Source of the DNA: AC-32 sp035624425
Lineage (GTDB): Bacteria > Actinomycetota > Thermoleophilia > Gaiellales > Gaiellaceae
DNA: 37,814 nucleotides
Reading direction: 5' to 3'
NCBI GenBank assembly: GCA_035624425.1
Contig: DASPRN010000043.1
Coordinates: forward strand, 1 to 37,814
Positions 7,520-14,934 of this stretch are shown here, in pieces. The notes beneath the pieces were generated by a model. The model was not told where the DNA came from, made no database searches, and saw only the letters and a program-made list of their open reading frames with translations. How positions within the stretch are numbered: position 1 is the stretch's first letter; each line of letters opens with the position of its first letter. A program made the translations under genes and the position numbers.

Positions 7520-9738
7520 GCACGACCTCGCGCACGCTCGAGCTCGGGCGGGTCGGCGAGAGCACGAGGCGCGTCGACGCGATTCCGAAGGTGACCGGCG
7601 AGTTCGCCTACTCGAGCGACCTCCACGCGGAGGGGATGCTCTGGGGCCACACGCTGCGCAGCCCGCACGCCCACGCGCGGATCGCGGAGATCGACGTCTC
7701 CGACGCCCTTGCGATGCCGGGCGTCCACGCCGTGCTCACCCACGCCGACGTGCCGGGCGCCAAGACCTACGGGCTCGAGTTCGCCGACCAGCCGGTGCTG
7801 GCGATCGACCGCGTCCGCTACCTCGGCGAGCCGGTTGCGCTCGTCGCGGGAGAGCACCCAGAGCAGGCGCGCCGCGCGGCAGAGCGGATCAGGGTCGAGT
7901 ACGAGCCGCTCGAGCCGGTGGTCGACCCGGAGCGCGCGACGGAACAGGAGCCGCTCCACTCCGAGAGCCCGACGGCCGACCACCGTTTCCGCGACGACCC
8001 GCGGCCGAACGTCCTCCGCACGATCGTGATCACGCACGGCGACCCCGACGCCGAGGGCGACGTCTCCGTGAGCGGTGTCTACGAGCTCGGCCAGCAGGAC
8101 CAGGCATTCCTCGGCCCGGAGTCGGGGCTGGCCGTGCCGGACGGCCTTGGCGGCATCGACGTGTACGTCGCCACGCAGTGGGTCCACGTCGACCGCGACC
8201 AGGTCGCTCCCTGTCTCGGGCTCGAGCCCGACCAGGTTCGTATCCACCTTGCCGGGGTGGGCGGCGCGTTCGGCGGGCGCGAGGACCTCTCGATGCAGAT
8301 CCACGGCGCACTGCTCGCTCTGCACACGAACCACCCGGTGAAGATCGTCTACAGCCGCGAGGAGTCGTTTGTCGGCCATGTCCACCGGCATCCGGCGAAG
8401 ATCTGGGCCGAGCACCGGGCGACGCGTGTCGGCCGGCTCGCGTGCGTGCGCGTCCGGATCCTGCTCGACGGAGGCGCCTACGCGTCCAGCTCGGCGGCGG
8501 TCACCGCGAACGCGGCCTGCTTCGCATGTGGGCCGTACCGGGTCGACAACGCCCTGATCGAGGCGACCTCCGTGTACACGAACAACCCGCCCTGCGGTGC
8601 AATGCGCGGCTTCGGCGCCGTGCAGAGCTGCTTCGCGCACGAGGCGCAGATGGACAAGCTCGCAGCCGCCCTCCGGATCGACGCGGTCGAGCTGCGTCTC
8701 CTGAACGCGCTCGGCCCGGGCGACCGCCTACCGACCGGGCAGGTTGTGACGGGCTCGTTTCCGGTTGCGGAGGTGATACGCCGCGCAGCGGAGCTGCCGA
8801 TGCCCGAGCCGGAGGGGCTCCCGCGCGACCCGCTCCGCCTCCCGGGCGGCGCAGGCAACACCACCCGCGGGGAGGGCGTCAGGCCCGGGGTCGGGTTTGC
8901 GGTCGGCTTCAAGAACGTCTGCTTCTCGGAGGGCTTCGACGACTCGTGCGCGGCGCGCGTGCGGCTCTGGAAGGGAGCGGACGGAGAGCTCCAGGCCGAG
9001 ATCCGATGCGCCGCCGCCGAGCTCGGTCAGGGCGTCAACGACATCGTCCTCCAGGTCGCCCGTGGGGAGCTGGGTACAGAGAACGTGGCCCTCGCGCCCG
9101 CGTCTTCGGACGGGGTCGGCTCGGCGGGCTCGGCCTCGGCGTCACGGTTGACCTGGATGGTCGCCGGCGCGGTGCGGCACGTCTGCCGCGACGCGCTCTC
9201 CGCCCTCGAGGACGGCCGCAACGAGGTCGACCTGGAGCGCACGTACCGCCACGAGCGCACCGCGGCGCTCGATCCGCAGACCGGCCAGATCACCGGCGAG
9301 AACGCTCACGTGGCGTTCATCTGTGCGGCGATGCGCGTGGTGGCCGAGGTCGACGTCGAGCTCGGTCTAACGCGAGTCGTCTGGATCGGCACGGCTCAGG
9401 ACACGGGTAGGGCGCTCAACCCGCGGGCGGTGCACGGACAGATCGAGGGCGGGATCACGCAGGGTCTCGGGCTGGCCCTGATGGAGGAGATCCAGACGCG
9501 GGACGGGCTGATCACGAACGCGAACTTCACCGACTATCTGATCCCGACGGCGCTCGATGTCCCGCGCGTCGATGTGGAGCTGGTCGAGGACCCGGAGCCG
9601 GACGCGCCCTACGGGGCGAAGGGCGTCGGCGAGCCGCCGACCGTCGTCTCGACCGCGGCGATCGTTTCCGCTTTGCGCGCGGCGAGCGGGCGGGAGCTGG
9701 CCCGCGTTCCCGTCAAGCCGGACGACCTAGCGCTCTAG
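7516..9738 (+). CDS. Molybdenum hydroxylase molybdopterin-binding subunit (xanthine dehydrogenase type)
   Basis: A 740-residue large subunit of the xanthine oxidase superfamily. Visible marks are GVGGAFGGREDLSMQIH, CGAMRGFGAVQ near residue 362, AAELGQGVNDIV, GQIEGGITQGLGLALMEEI and GAKGVGEPPTVVS, with the catalytic glutamate at about residue 706. It binds the Mo cofactor and hydroxylates an N-heterocycle. With the neighbouring urate genes, hypoxanthine/xanthine to urate is the likely reaction, although the family also covers other azaheterocycles. The part between AVRHVCRDALSALED and LERTYRHERTAALD is shorter than I expect by some 35-40 residues. The gene converges on a DMT transporter with 12 bp of overlap. 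Confidence 0.93.
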   Translation: MSTTSRTLELGRVGESTRRVDAIPKVTGEFAYSSDLHAEGMLWGHTLRSPHAHARIAEIDVSDALAMPGVHAVLTHADVPGAKTYGLEFADQPVLAIDRVRYLGEPVALVAGEHPEQARRAAERIRVEYEPLEPVVDPERATEQEPLHSESPTADHRFRDDPRPNVLRTIVITHGDPDAEGDVSVSGVYELGQQDQAFLGPESGLAVPDGLGGIDVYVATQWVHVDRDQVAPCLGLEPDQVRIHLAGVGGAFGGREDLSMQIHGALLALHTNHPVKIVYSREESFVGHVHRHPAKIWAEHRATRVGRLACVRVRILLDGGAYASSSAAVTANAACFACGPYRVDNALIEATSVYTNNPPCGAMRGFGAVQSCFAHEAQMDKLAAALRIDAVELRLLNALGPGDRLPTGQVVTGSFPVAEVIRRAAELPMPEPEGLPRDPLRLPGGAGNTTRGEGVRPGVGFAVGFKNVCFSEGFDDSCAARVRLWKGADGELQAEIRCAAAELGQGVNDIVLQVARGELGTENVALAPASSDGVGSAGSASASRLTWMVAGAVRHVCRDALSALEDGRNEVDLERTYRHERTAALDPQTGQITGENAHVAFICAAMRVVAEVDVELGLTRVVWIGTAQDTGRALNPRAVHGQIEGGITQGLGLALMEEIQTRDGLITNANFTDYLIPTALDVPRVDVELVEDPEPDAPYGAKGVGEPPTVVSTAAIVSALRAASGRELARVPVKPDDLAL

Positions 9739-10167
9739 CGTCAGTGCCGCGCCGATTCCGAGCAGCAGGATCCCGAAGAGCCTCGACCAGCCGACGACGA
9801 CCCGCTCCGCGCCGAGCAGGCCCCAGCGGTCGATCGCGGCGCCCGCCGCGAACTGGCCGGCGAGGAAGATCGAGATGGTTGCGAGCACGCCGATTCGGGA
9901 GCCGGCGACGGTGACAGCGAGCACGATAATCACGCCCAACAGCGCTCCGCTCCAGAGCCAGACCGGCTGTCGCGCCGCCGCCGCGAGCTCGCCGAAGCCC
10001 TGACGGGCGACGAGCAGCAGGACGAGCGTCAGCACCGCGGCGAGTGAGGTCGCCCAGGCGAGGGCGCCGAACGCCCCGACCCGGTTGCCGAGGTTGGACA
10101 TGACGGCGACCTGTACCGAGCCTGCGATTCCGCCGAGCACGGCAAGTGCGACGACGAGTGCGTTCAC
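9727..10167 (-). CDS. YdcZ/DUF606-type DMT family transporter
   Basis: A 146-residue protein that is almost entirely hydrophobic, with about five predicted helices (MNALVVALAVLGGIAGSVQ; SLAAVLTLVLLLVA; SGALLGVIIVLAVTVAG; LATISIFLAGQFAAGAAID; GILLLGIGAALTLER). The VQVAVMSNLGNRVG segment and the DRWGLLG motif fit the DUF606/YdcZ group of the drug/metabolite transporter superfamily, which are half-size proteins thought to act as dimers. The start is ATG at 10167. The 3' end overlaps the 3' end of the molybdenum hydroxylase gene. No substrate can be assigned. Confidence 0.82.
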   Translation of the reverse strand: MNALVVALAVLGGIAGSVQVAVMSNLGNRVGAFGALAWATSLAAVLTLVLLLVARQGFGELAAAARQPVWLWSGALLGVIIVLAVTVAGSRIGVLATISIFLAGQFAAGAAIDRWGLLGAERVVVGWSRLFGILLLGIGAALTLER

Positions 10168-10190
10168 GCCGCGAGCATAGCCCTGAGATC

Positions 10191-10219
10191 GGAGAGGGCC
10201 GGCTGGGCCGGCCCTCTCC
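10191..10219 (-). terminator. Perfect 12-bp hairpin after the M36 protease gene
   Basis: GGAGAGGGCCGG (10191-10202) is perfectly complementary to CCGGCCCTCTCC (10208-10219) with a 5-nt loop. It starts 20 bp beyond the stop of the minus-strand protease gene and lies upstream of the DMT transporter. No T-run follows on either strand, so it would be a U-tract-less terminator of the kind common in actinobacteria, or an mRNA-stabilising hairpin. Confidence 0.7.
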
Positions 10220-10239
10220 TCGGGTCGTGAAGGTGCGGG

Positions 10240-13200
10240 CTAGATCCCGCTGACGAGCGTGCCGTCGAGGGTTGCCTTCGACTTGAAGACCTCGATCTCG
10301 GCCGTGTGCACCTCGCTCTGCCGGATGCCCGTTCGGCACTCGGCGTTGTTGCCGGGATCCAGGTCCTGGTCGCCGTGGAAGGACGGCTGACCGGTGCACT
10401 GGTTGTTCGTCACCACGAACTTGACGTGCGTCGCGAGCAGCTGCTGCGGCGCCGCGAAGTAGCGGAGCGACTCGTCCTGCGTGCCCGGCCGCGGGTTCGC
10501 ACCCGGGAACGAGTCGGACGGTGACGAGAGCAGCAGCGTCCAGCCGTCCGAGATCGAGCCGTCGCAGGTCGGGTTCGCCGCCACCCTGCCCGCGCGGCAC
10601 ACGTACGCGTCGAACGAACGGAGGCCGACGAAGCGGCTGCTGTAGAACGCCGAGACGCCGAGCCGGTTGACGCTCACGCCGCCGGCAGGGATCCCGCCGA
10701 GCTGGATCACGACCCACCGGCCGTTCACCGGCACGAGGCAGGTGGCGGTCGGCGTGCAGCTCTGGGTGTTGCTCGTCGCCTCGTTGTCGTCGATCAGGTT
10801 CCCCGGGGTGACGTTCGTCCCGGTCGCAGGAGCGTCGGTCGTGATCGTCGCGCCCTGCGTCGCCGAGGCGTAGTTGGTCGGCATGTGGATGGTGATGTTG
10901 CGGGTCTCACCGGCCTCGAGCCGCTTGACCCGGAAGCGAACGATCCCGTACCCGGGGGCGACCGCCGTGAAGTTGTAGTACGACCAGCGGTCGTTCTTGC
11001 CGGCCAGCGAGCCCGCCCCGGTCGGGACGAACTGCGCGGTGTTGTCGAGGTTGCCCGTCGCGTCGGTGCCGGTTGCGACGGTTGCCGGGTTGGTGTCGGC
11101 GATCTGCGTCGCGCGGGCCGAGTAGTCGCCCACGAAGATCTGCGCGTTCACGGGGACGGCGCTTCCGTCCTTCGAGTCCGCGGAGAAGTTGATCGTGGCG
11201 TTGTCGGCCGTCGGCGACGAGAAGTCCGGCACCGGGTTCGTGTCGGCGTTGTTGACGGTGCTTTGGTGCTGGCCGAACCCGCGCATCGCGAATCCCTGCC
11301 AGATCAGGTCCTGGTTGGCGCCGCCGAACCGGGCCATGTCGGCGGCGAGCATTGCGTTGCGGGCGTCGATCATGGTCGGGCCGCGGGGCATGATCACCAT
11401 CGAGTCGTAGTAGTCCTGGATCCACCGGCGGTCGCCCGGGCAGGTGTTCGTGTTCTGCTGGCCACGGGCGCAGGCGATGTCCTCGGCGGCCCCTGAAGAC
11501 GGGTACCGCTGCAGGAACAGGTCGCGCAAGTCGATCTCGACCGCGACCCAGATCTCGCCGTCGGCGTGCACCTCGGGCCCGACGATGTCGAAGCCGAAGT
11601 CGCCGTAGTTGAGCGGGTCGGTGTCCGGGTTGTGACTCGGCATCGGGAACTCGCCGCCCATCGGCCGCCCGGCGAGGAAGTCGCGGATGCCGTTGTAGCC
11701 GTTGCCCGTCGCGTAGGCGCCCTCGGTGTAGCGGTCGGCGCCTGTCGGGATCGGGAGGTGCAGCTCGTTGACGACCTCGAGCGCGTCGAAGTCGGCCCAG
11801 CCCTCGCCCATCGAGCCGGCCGCGTTGCCCTGCCGGGCGCCGACGCCCTTGCCGATCATCCGGTTCTCGATCAGGTGCCCGTACTCGTGGCCGTAGACCG
11901 TGAAGTCGTAGGCGCCGTCGACGCACGGGGCGTAGAACGAGCCGGCCAGCGGCTGCCAGACGAACTGGTTCGTCGTCGGGTGCGCGCCGTCTGCGCCGGT
12001 GCTCATGTTCGCGTTGTCCCGGCTACCGCTGGCCGCGCCGGACTGCGCGTTGCCGAGCAGGCCGTCGTTGCCGACCGGTGCGAGGACCGGGCCGCCCGGC
12101 GGCGGCGTCGGGTCGACCGTGGTCACGCCGTTGTTGTACTGCTGCGCGTTCCAGTGACCCTCGTCGAAGCCGAGGTAGTAGGCGAAGTCGTGCATCCGGT
12201 TGTGGCCGACGAACATGCTCGCCGTCGACGCCTCGATGTCGTTTCCGAGCGGGTTGATCGAAGCGTTGACGTTGTCCGGGTTGCAGCCCGACGTGTACCA
12301 GGCGTTCGTCCAGGCCGGCTGGTAGTCGCGGGTCGCGCTCGTGTCCCGCACGAGCGCCGCGTTCCCGAAGACCCCGTGGTTCCCACTCCAGACGCGCGCA
12401 TCGTCGACGTTGTTTCCGACCGTTGCGGTCGTGCCGAGGTTGGCGCCGGTGACGTCGAGCTGGGCGTCCCAGGGGAACTTCGAGGCGACGCCGCCACCAT
12501 AGACGGTCGACGTGTCCCCGACCACGTTCGTGCAGCCCGCGGTCGCGGTCCAGCAGAACGTCTCGCGCGTGTCCGTGCTCGGGTAGTTCCACGGGTACGC
12601 GTTGATCGGGTTGTACGGCGGCGCGATCTGGAAGCCCTTCCAGGTCGGGTTGTCGACGGCGTTGAAGACCTGGTTCTGCCGGAACAGCAGCTTGCCGGTG
12701 GCCGCATCGACGATCACCGCGTACTGGCTCTGCGGACCGTCGGTGGTCTTCGTAACGGTCGCCGAGTAGGCGCGCAGCGCGCCGTGGCGGGGCGTGCCGA
12801 AGGCGATCGGCTTCACGGTCTCCGTGCCGCTGAATCCGACTGCGGAGATCGCGAGCGAGCCGTCAGGCGAGCGGCCGAGCGGTCCTGCGTTTCCGGCCGA
12901 GACCCGGTACCCGGCGGCCTGCGCGGCCCTGCGCCACGCCGCGAGAGGGGTCAGGGCGCGCTTGCCGGTGAGACGGCCGGCGTCCGGAGTCAGCGACGAC
13001 GAGACGTAGACCACGTTCCAGTGGTGCTTGATGCGCACGACCGAGACCGTGGCCACGCCGTCCGCGGACGGCACTCCGGCAAACATCTGCCGGAACACCA
13101 CTGCGTAGTCGCGGTGGTGCGTTCCGCGCAGCGCCTCGGCGGTCATGACCCGGAGGTGGGCCACGGAGGCGAGCCTGAAGAGCTGCTTGTGGGCGGCGAG

Positions 13201-13521
13201 ATATGCACGGGCTGCCGCCGTTGCCGACGGCGCCTTGATGCGCGTGCTGAGATAGCCGCCCCACCTGGTGAGCTCCGCCGGTGTGCCGTACTCGCTCCAC
13301 GAAACTCGCCCCGGCACCCGGGCGGCGGCATGCACCTGCTCGGGCGTCGGCGCAAGGGCGACCCGTGCGTCGAAGTCCGGCAGCTGGTCGTTGGTCACGC
13401 CTTCGATGTTCACGATCCCGAAGCTGCTGGGGGTCAGCATCAATGCCATCAGCCCCAGTGCAGCCGGAAGGATCGCGCGCCTCGCCCACCTCGAGCGAGG
13501 CATCACGCGCAAGCGTCTCAT
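10240..13521 (-). CDS. Secreted M36 (fungalysin-type) zinc metalloprotease
   Basis: A 1093-residue precursor. A basic stretch followed by AILPAALGLMALMLTPSS is a signal peptide. Residues about 50-290 form an FTP/PepSY-like propeptide (ATAAARAYLAAHKQLFRL; AYSATVTKTTDGPQSQYAVI). The catalytic domain follows: HEYGH at 545-549 holds the two zinc histidines and catalytic Glu 546, and GEGWAD at 572-577 supplies the third ligand, Glu 573. FVGHNRMHDFAYYLGFDEG is another M36 signature. The C-terminal 300 residues look like beta-sandwich modules with paired cysteines, perhaps a pre-peptidase C-terminal-like or adhesion domain. It probably degrades extracellular protein. ATG 13521 follows a purine-rich GGGGGAGGGA; the second in-frame ATG seven codons on is an alternative. 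A hairpin follows the gene. Confidence 0.93.
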   Translation of the reverse strand: MRRLRVMPRSRWARRAILPAALGLMALMLTPSSFGIVNIEGVTNDQLPDFDARVALAPTPEQVHAAARVPGRVSWSEYGTPAELTRWGGYLSTRIKAPSATAAARAYLAAHKQLFRLASVAHLRVMTAEALRGTHHRDYAVVFRQMFAGVPSADGVATVSVVRIKHHWNVVYVSSSLTPDAGRLTGKRALTPLAAWRRAAQAAGYRVSAGNAGPLGRSPDGSLAISAVGFSGTETVKPIAFGTPRHGALRAYSATVTKTTDGPQSQYAVIVDAATGKLLFRQNQVFNAVDNPTWKGFQIAPPYNPINAYPWNYPSTDTRETFCWTATAGCTNVVGDTSTVYGGGVASKFPWDAQLDVTGANLGTTATVGNNVDDARVWSGNHGVFGNAALVRDTSATRDYQPAWTNAWYTSGCNPDNVNASINPLGNDIEASTASMFVGHNRMHDFAYYLGFDEGHWNAQQYNNGVTTVDPTPPPGGPVLAPVGNDGLLGNAQSGAASGSRDNANMSTGADGAHPTTNQFVWQPLAGSFYAPCVDGAYDFTVYGHEYGHLIENRMIGKGVGARQGNAAGSMGEGWADFDALEVVNELHLPIPTGADRYTEGAYATGNGYNGIRDFLAGRPMGGEFPMPSHNPDTDPLNYGDFGFDIVGPEVHADGEIWVAVEIDLRDLFLQRYPSSGAAEDIACARGQQNTNTCPGDRRWIQDYYDSMVIMPRGPTMIDARNAMLAADMARFGGANQDLIWQGFAMRGFGQHQSTVNNADTNPVPDFSSPTADNATINFSADSKDGSAVPVNAQIFVGDYSARATQIADTNPATVATGTDATGNLDNTAQFVPTGAGSLAGKNDRWSYYNFTAVAPGYGIVRFRVKRLEAGETRNITIHMPTNYASATQGATITTDAPATGTNVTPGNLIDDNEATSNTQSCTPTATCLVPVNGRWVVIQLGGIPAGGVSVNRLGVSAFYSSRFVGLRSFDAYVCRAGRVAANPTCDGSISDGWTLLLSSPSDSFPGANPRPGTQDESLRYFAAPQQLLATHVKFVVTNNQCTGQPSFHGDQDLDPGNNAECRTGIRQSEVHTAEIEVFKSKATLDGTLVSGI

Positions 13522-13639
13522 TCCCTCCCCCTCTCGTTTGCCTGCTGGTCCCCGCGACCCATTGCCTGCCGAGCCATGCCCGGGGCCGAGGCGTTTCTAA
13601 CACACGACGGCGGGCCGCTTCAACGAGGGGCGCGCAGGT

Positions 13640-13645
13640 TAGGGT
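13640..13645 (+). promoter_or_regulatory. Candidate -10 box (TAGGGT) for the EthD-like gene
   Basis: TAGGGT lies 28 nt before the ATG at 13674. TTCAAC at 13619-13624 is a possible weak -35 box, 15 nt away. Unlike most promoters in this window it leaves room for a short leader, and the leader carries a good Shine-Dalgarno sequence, AAGGAG at 13662-13667, 6 nt before the ATG. Confidence 0.35.
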
Positions 13646-13673
13646 CCGTGGCGTCCTTCGGAAGGAGAGCTGG

Positions 13674-13952
13674 ATGATCAGAGTCTTCGTCCTCTACGAG
13701 AGCGAGCCGGATCCCGAGCGCTACGAGCGCCATGCCGAGCTCTGCAGGCAGGTGTCCGGGGCAGCCTTCCGGCACGGCGAGGTGTTCGGCGCGCCCATGG
13801 GGGAGCCGGCCTACGCGTACTACGCCGAGTGGGAGTTCCCGGACCGAGACGCGTTCCAGGCGGCCGCGCGCAGCGAGGAGTTCATGGCGACGGGCAAGGA
13901 CGCGATGGAGATGGGCGGCCGCTTCCACGTCCTCTTCGCGGATCTGAAATGA
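13674..13952 (+). CDS. EthD-like small dimeric alpha/beta-barrel protein
   Basis: A 92-residue protein starting MIRVFVLYESEPDPERYERHA, behind a clear AAGGAG ribosome-binding site with 6-nt spacing. The beta-alpha-beta pattern, an early FVLY strand, PDPERYERHAELCRQV and AYYAEWEFPDRDAFQAAARSEEF match the EthD / stress-responsive dimeric barrel group. Members often act as small monooxygenase-like or accessory proteins in degradation pathways. It lies 34 bp before a crotonase gene and may share its transcript. No catalytic residue can be assigned, so the function is unknown. The longer open frame upstream to 13281 is antisense to the protease and not coding. Confidence 0.75.
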   Translation: MIRVFVLYESEPDPERYERHAELCRQVSGAAFRHGEVFGAPMGEPAYAYYAEWEFPDRDAFQAAARSEEFMATGKDAMEMGGRFHVLFADLK

Positions 13953-13986
13953 CCGGTCGACCCGCGGCACGTCAGGGGCCACGCTT

Positions 13987-14799
13987 GTGACCCAGCCGGA
14001 GCGGCCGCGGCCGGTTGCGCCGGAGGAGCTCGGGTTCGAGCGGATCGTCTACGAGAAGGCGCCGCCGCGGGCCACGATCACGTTCAACCGGCCCGAGGTT
14101 CTGAACGCGTTCGACTTCAAGATGCTGCGGGAGCTCGCGCGCGCGTGCGAGGACGCCTCCTGGGACGACGCGATCCGCGTGGTCGTGCTGACCGGGGCGG
14201 GCCGTGCCTTCTGTGTCGGCGCCGACCTGCGCTCGTGGGCGGATGAATACCTCGGCAAGCCGAGCGAGTACTGGAAGTGGTTCGGCGCCTTCAAGGACGC
14301 GCACGACCGGCTCCGCGAGATCGGCAAGCCGACTCTCGCACGGATCAACGGGATCGCGGTCGGCGGCGGCAACGAGCTGCAGATGGCCTGCGACCTGGCG
14401 GTGATGGTGGACGACGCGTTCATCCGGCACGTCGGTCCGGAGCACGGCTCGGTGCCGGCGGGCGGCGCGACGCAGTGGTTGACGATCATGGTGGGCGACC
14501 GGCGGGCGCGGGAGATCGTGCTGATGTGCGAGGAGGTCCCCGCGGCGAAGGCGGCGGAGTGGGGGCTCGTCAACTGGGCCGTTCCACCGGACGAGCTCGA
14601 CGCCAAGGTGGACGAGGTGGCCGAGAACCTCGCGCGAAAGCTGCCGCAGACGACGCGCTACGCCAAGCAGCACCTCAACTTCTGGCGCGACCTCGCTTGG
14701 CACGAGACGATCAACCACGCACGCGACTGGCTCGCACTCTCGATGGCGACCGACGAGCCCCGCGCCGCGATCGAGAACTTCCTGGAGAAGCGGAAGTGA
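13987..14799 (+). CDS. Enoyl-CoA hydratase/isomerase family protein, resembling ring-cleaving Oah/BamA group
   Basis: A 270-residue crotonase-fold protein. FNRPEVLNAFDFKML and VVLTGAGRAFCVGADLRSW form the CoA and first oxyanion segments, and INGIAVGGGNELQMACDLAVM the second. The stretch HVGPEHGSVPAGGATQWLTI plus VGDRRAREIVLMCEEVPA and YAKQHLNFW resembles 6-oxocyclohex-1-ene-1-carbonyl-CoA hydrolase and related alicyclic-CoA enzymes more than simple enoyl-CoA hydratases. That assignment is from memory of motifs and is tentative. The start is GTG 13987. It precedes the PaaF-like gene and may contribute to aromatic or alicyclic CoA-thioester breakdown together with the paa genes. Confidence 0.82.
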   Translation: MTQPERPRPVAPEELGFERIVYEKAPPRATITFNRPEVLNAFDFKMLRELARACEDASWDDAIRVVVLTGAGRAFCVGADLRSWADEYLGKPSEYWKWFGAFKDAHDRLREIGKPTLARINGIAVGGGNELQMACDLAVMVDDAFIRHVGPEHGSVPAGGATQWLTIMVGDRRAREIVLMCEEVPAAKAAEWGLVNWAVPPDELDAKVDEVAENLARKLPQTTRYAKQHLNFWRDLAWHETINHARDWLALSMATDEPRAAIENFLEKRK

Positions 14800-14813
14800 G
14801 ACCGGTCCGCTCG

Positions 14814-14842
14814 GGCCGTGGCCCAGGGACAGTCCCGCGGAC
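14814..14842 (+). repeat. Palindromic GGGAC/GTCCC repeat, copy A
   Basis: One of four copies in the window of a 29-nt sequence: GGCC, two bases, GGCC, two bases, GGGAC, A or T, GTCCC, two bases, GGAC. Copy A lies between the two adjacent crotonase genes. Its central 15 bases (14822-14836) are CCCAGGGACAGTCCC. A further CTGTCCC at 14843-14849 can pair with GGGACAG, giving a 7-bp hairpin. Confidence 0.85.
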
Positions 14843-14889
14843 CTGTCCCCTCGTCGGCCGAGAGCGGCGGTTCCCCTGCAAACGGAGCT

Positions 14890-14916
14890 CGGCCGTGGCC
14901 GTTCGGGCCACGGCCG
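14890..14916 (+). repeat. 11-bp hairpin between crotonase genes
   Basis: CGGCCGTGGCC (14890-14900) pairs perfectly with GGCCACGGCCG (14906-14916) around a GTTCG loop. Its right arm is the beginning of repeat copy B. It could terminate transcription from the upstream crotonase, or act as an intercistronic RNA hairpin. No T-run follows. Confidence 0.7.
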
Positions 14917-14934
14917 GGGGACTGTCCCTGGGAC
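14906..14934 (+). repeat. Palindromic GGGAC/GTCCC repeat, copy B, ending at a start codon
   Basis: The second copy of the 29-nt repeat, in the same orientation as copy A. The central 15 bases are GGGACTGTCCCTGGG at 14918-14932. Its last base is immediately followed by the ATG of the PaaF-like gene, so the repeat forms the whole ribosome-binding region. There is no normal AGGAGG there; the G-rich GGGGGAC or CTGGGAC would have to serve. Confidence 0.85.

Noticed and set aside
11566..13677. A 703-residue open frame on the plus strand opposite the M36 protease gene
   Set aside because: It is an antisense shadow of high-GC codon use: arginine- and valine-rich, without domain motifs, while the minus strand encodes a complete M36 protease.
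14814..14934. Repeat pair A/B as the ends of an insertion sequence
   Set aside because: No transposase or other coding capacity lies between the copies, and no target-site duplication could be seen; at most it is a small non-autonomous element.
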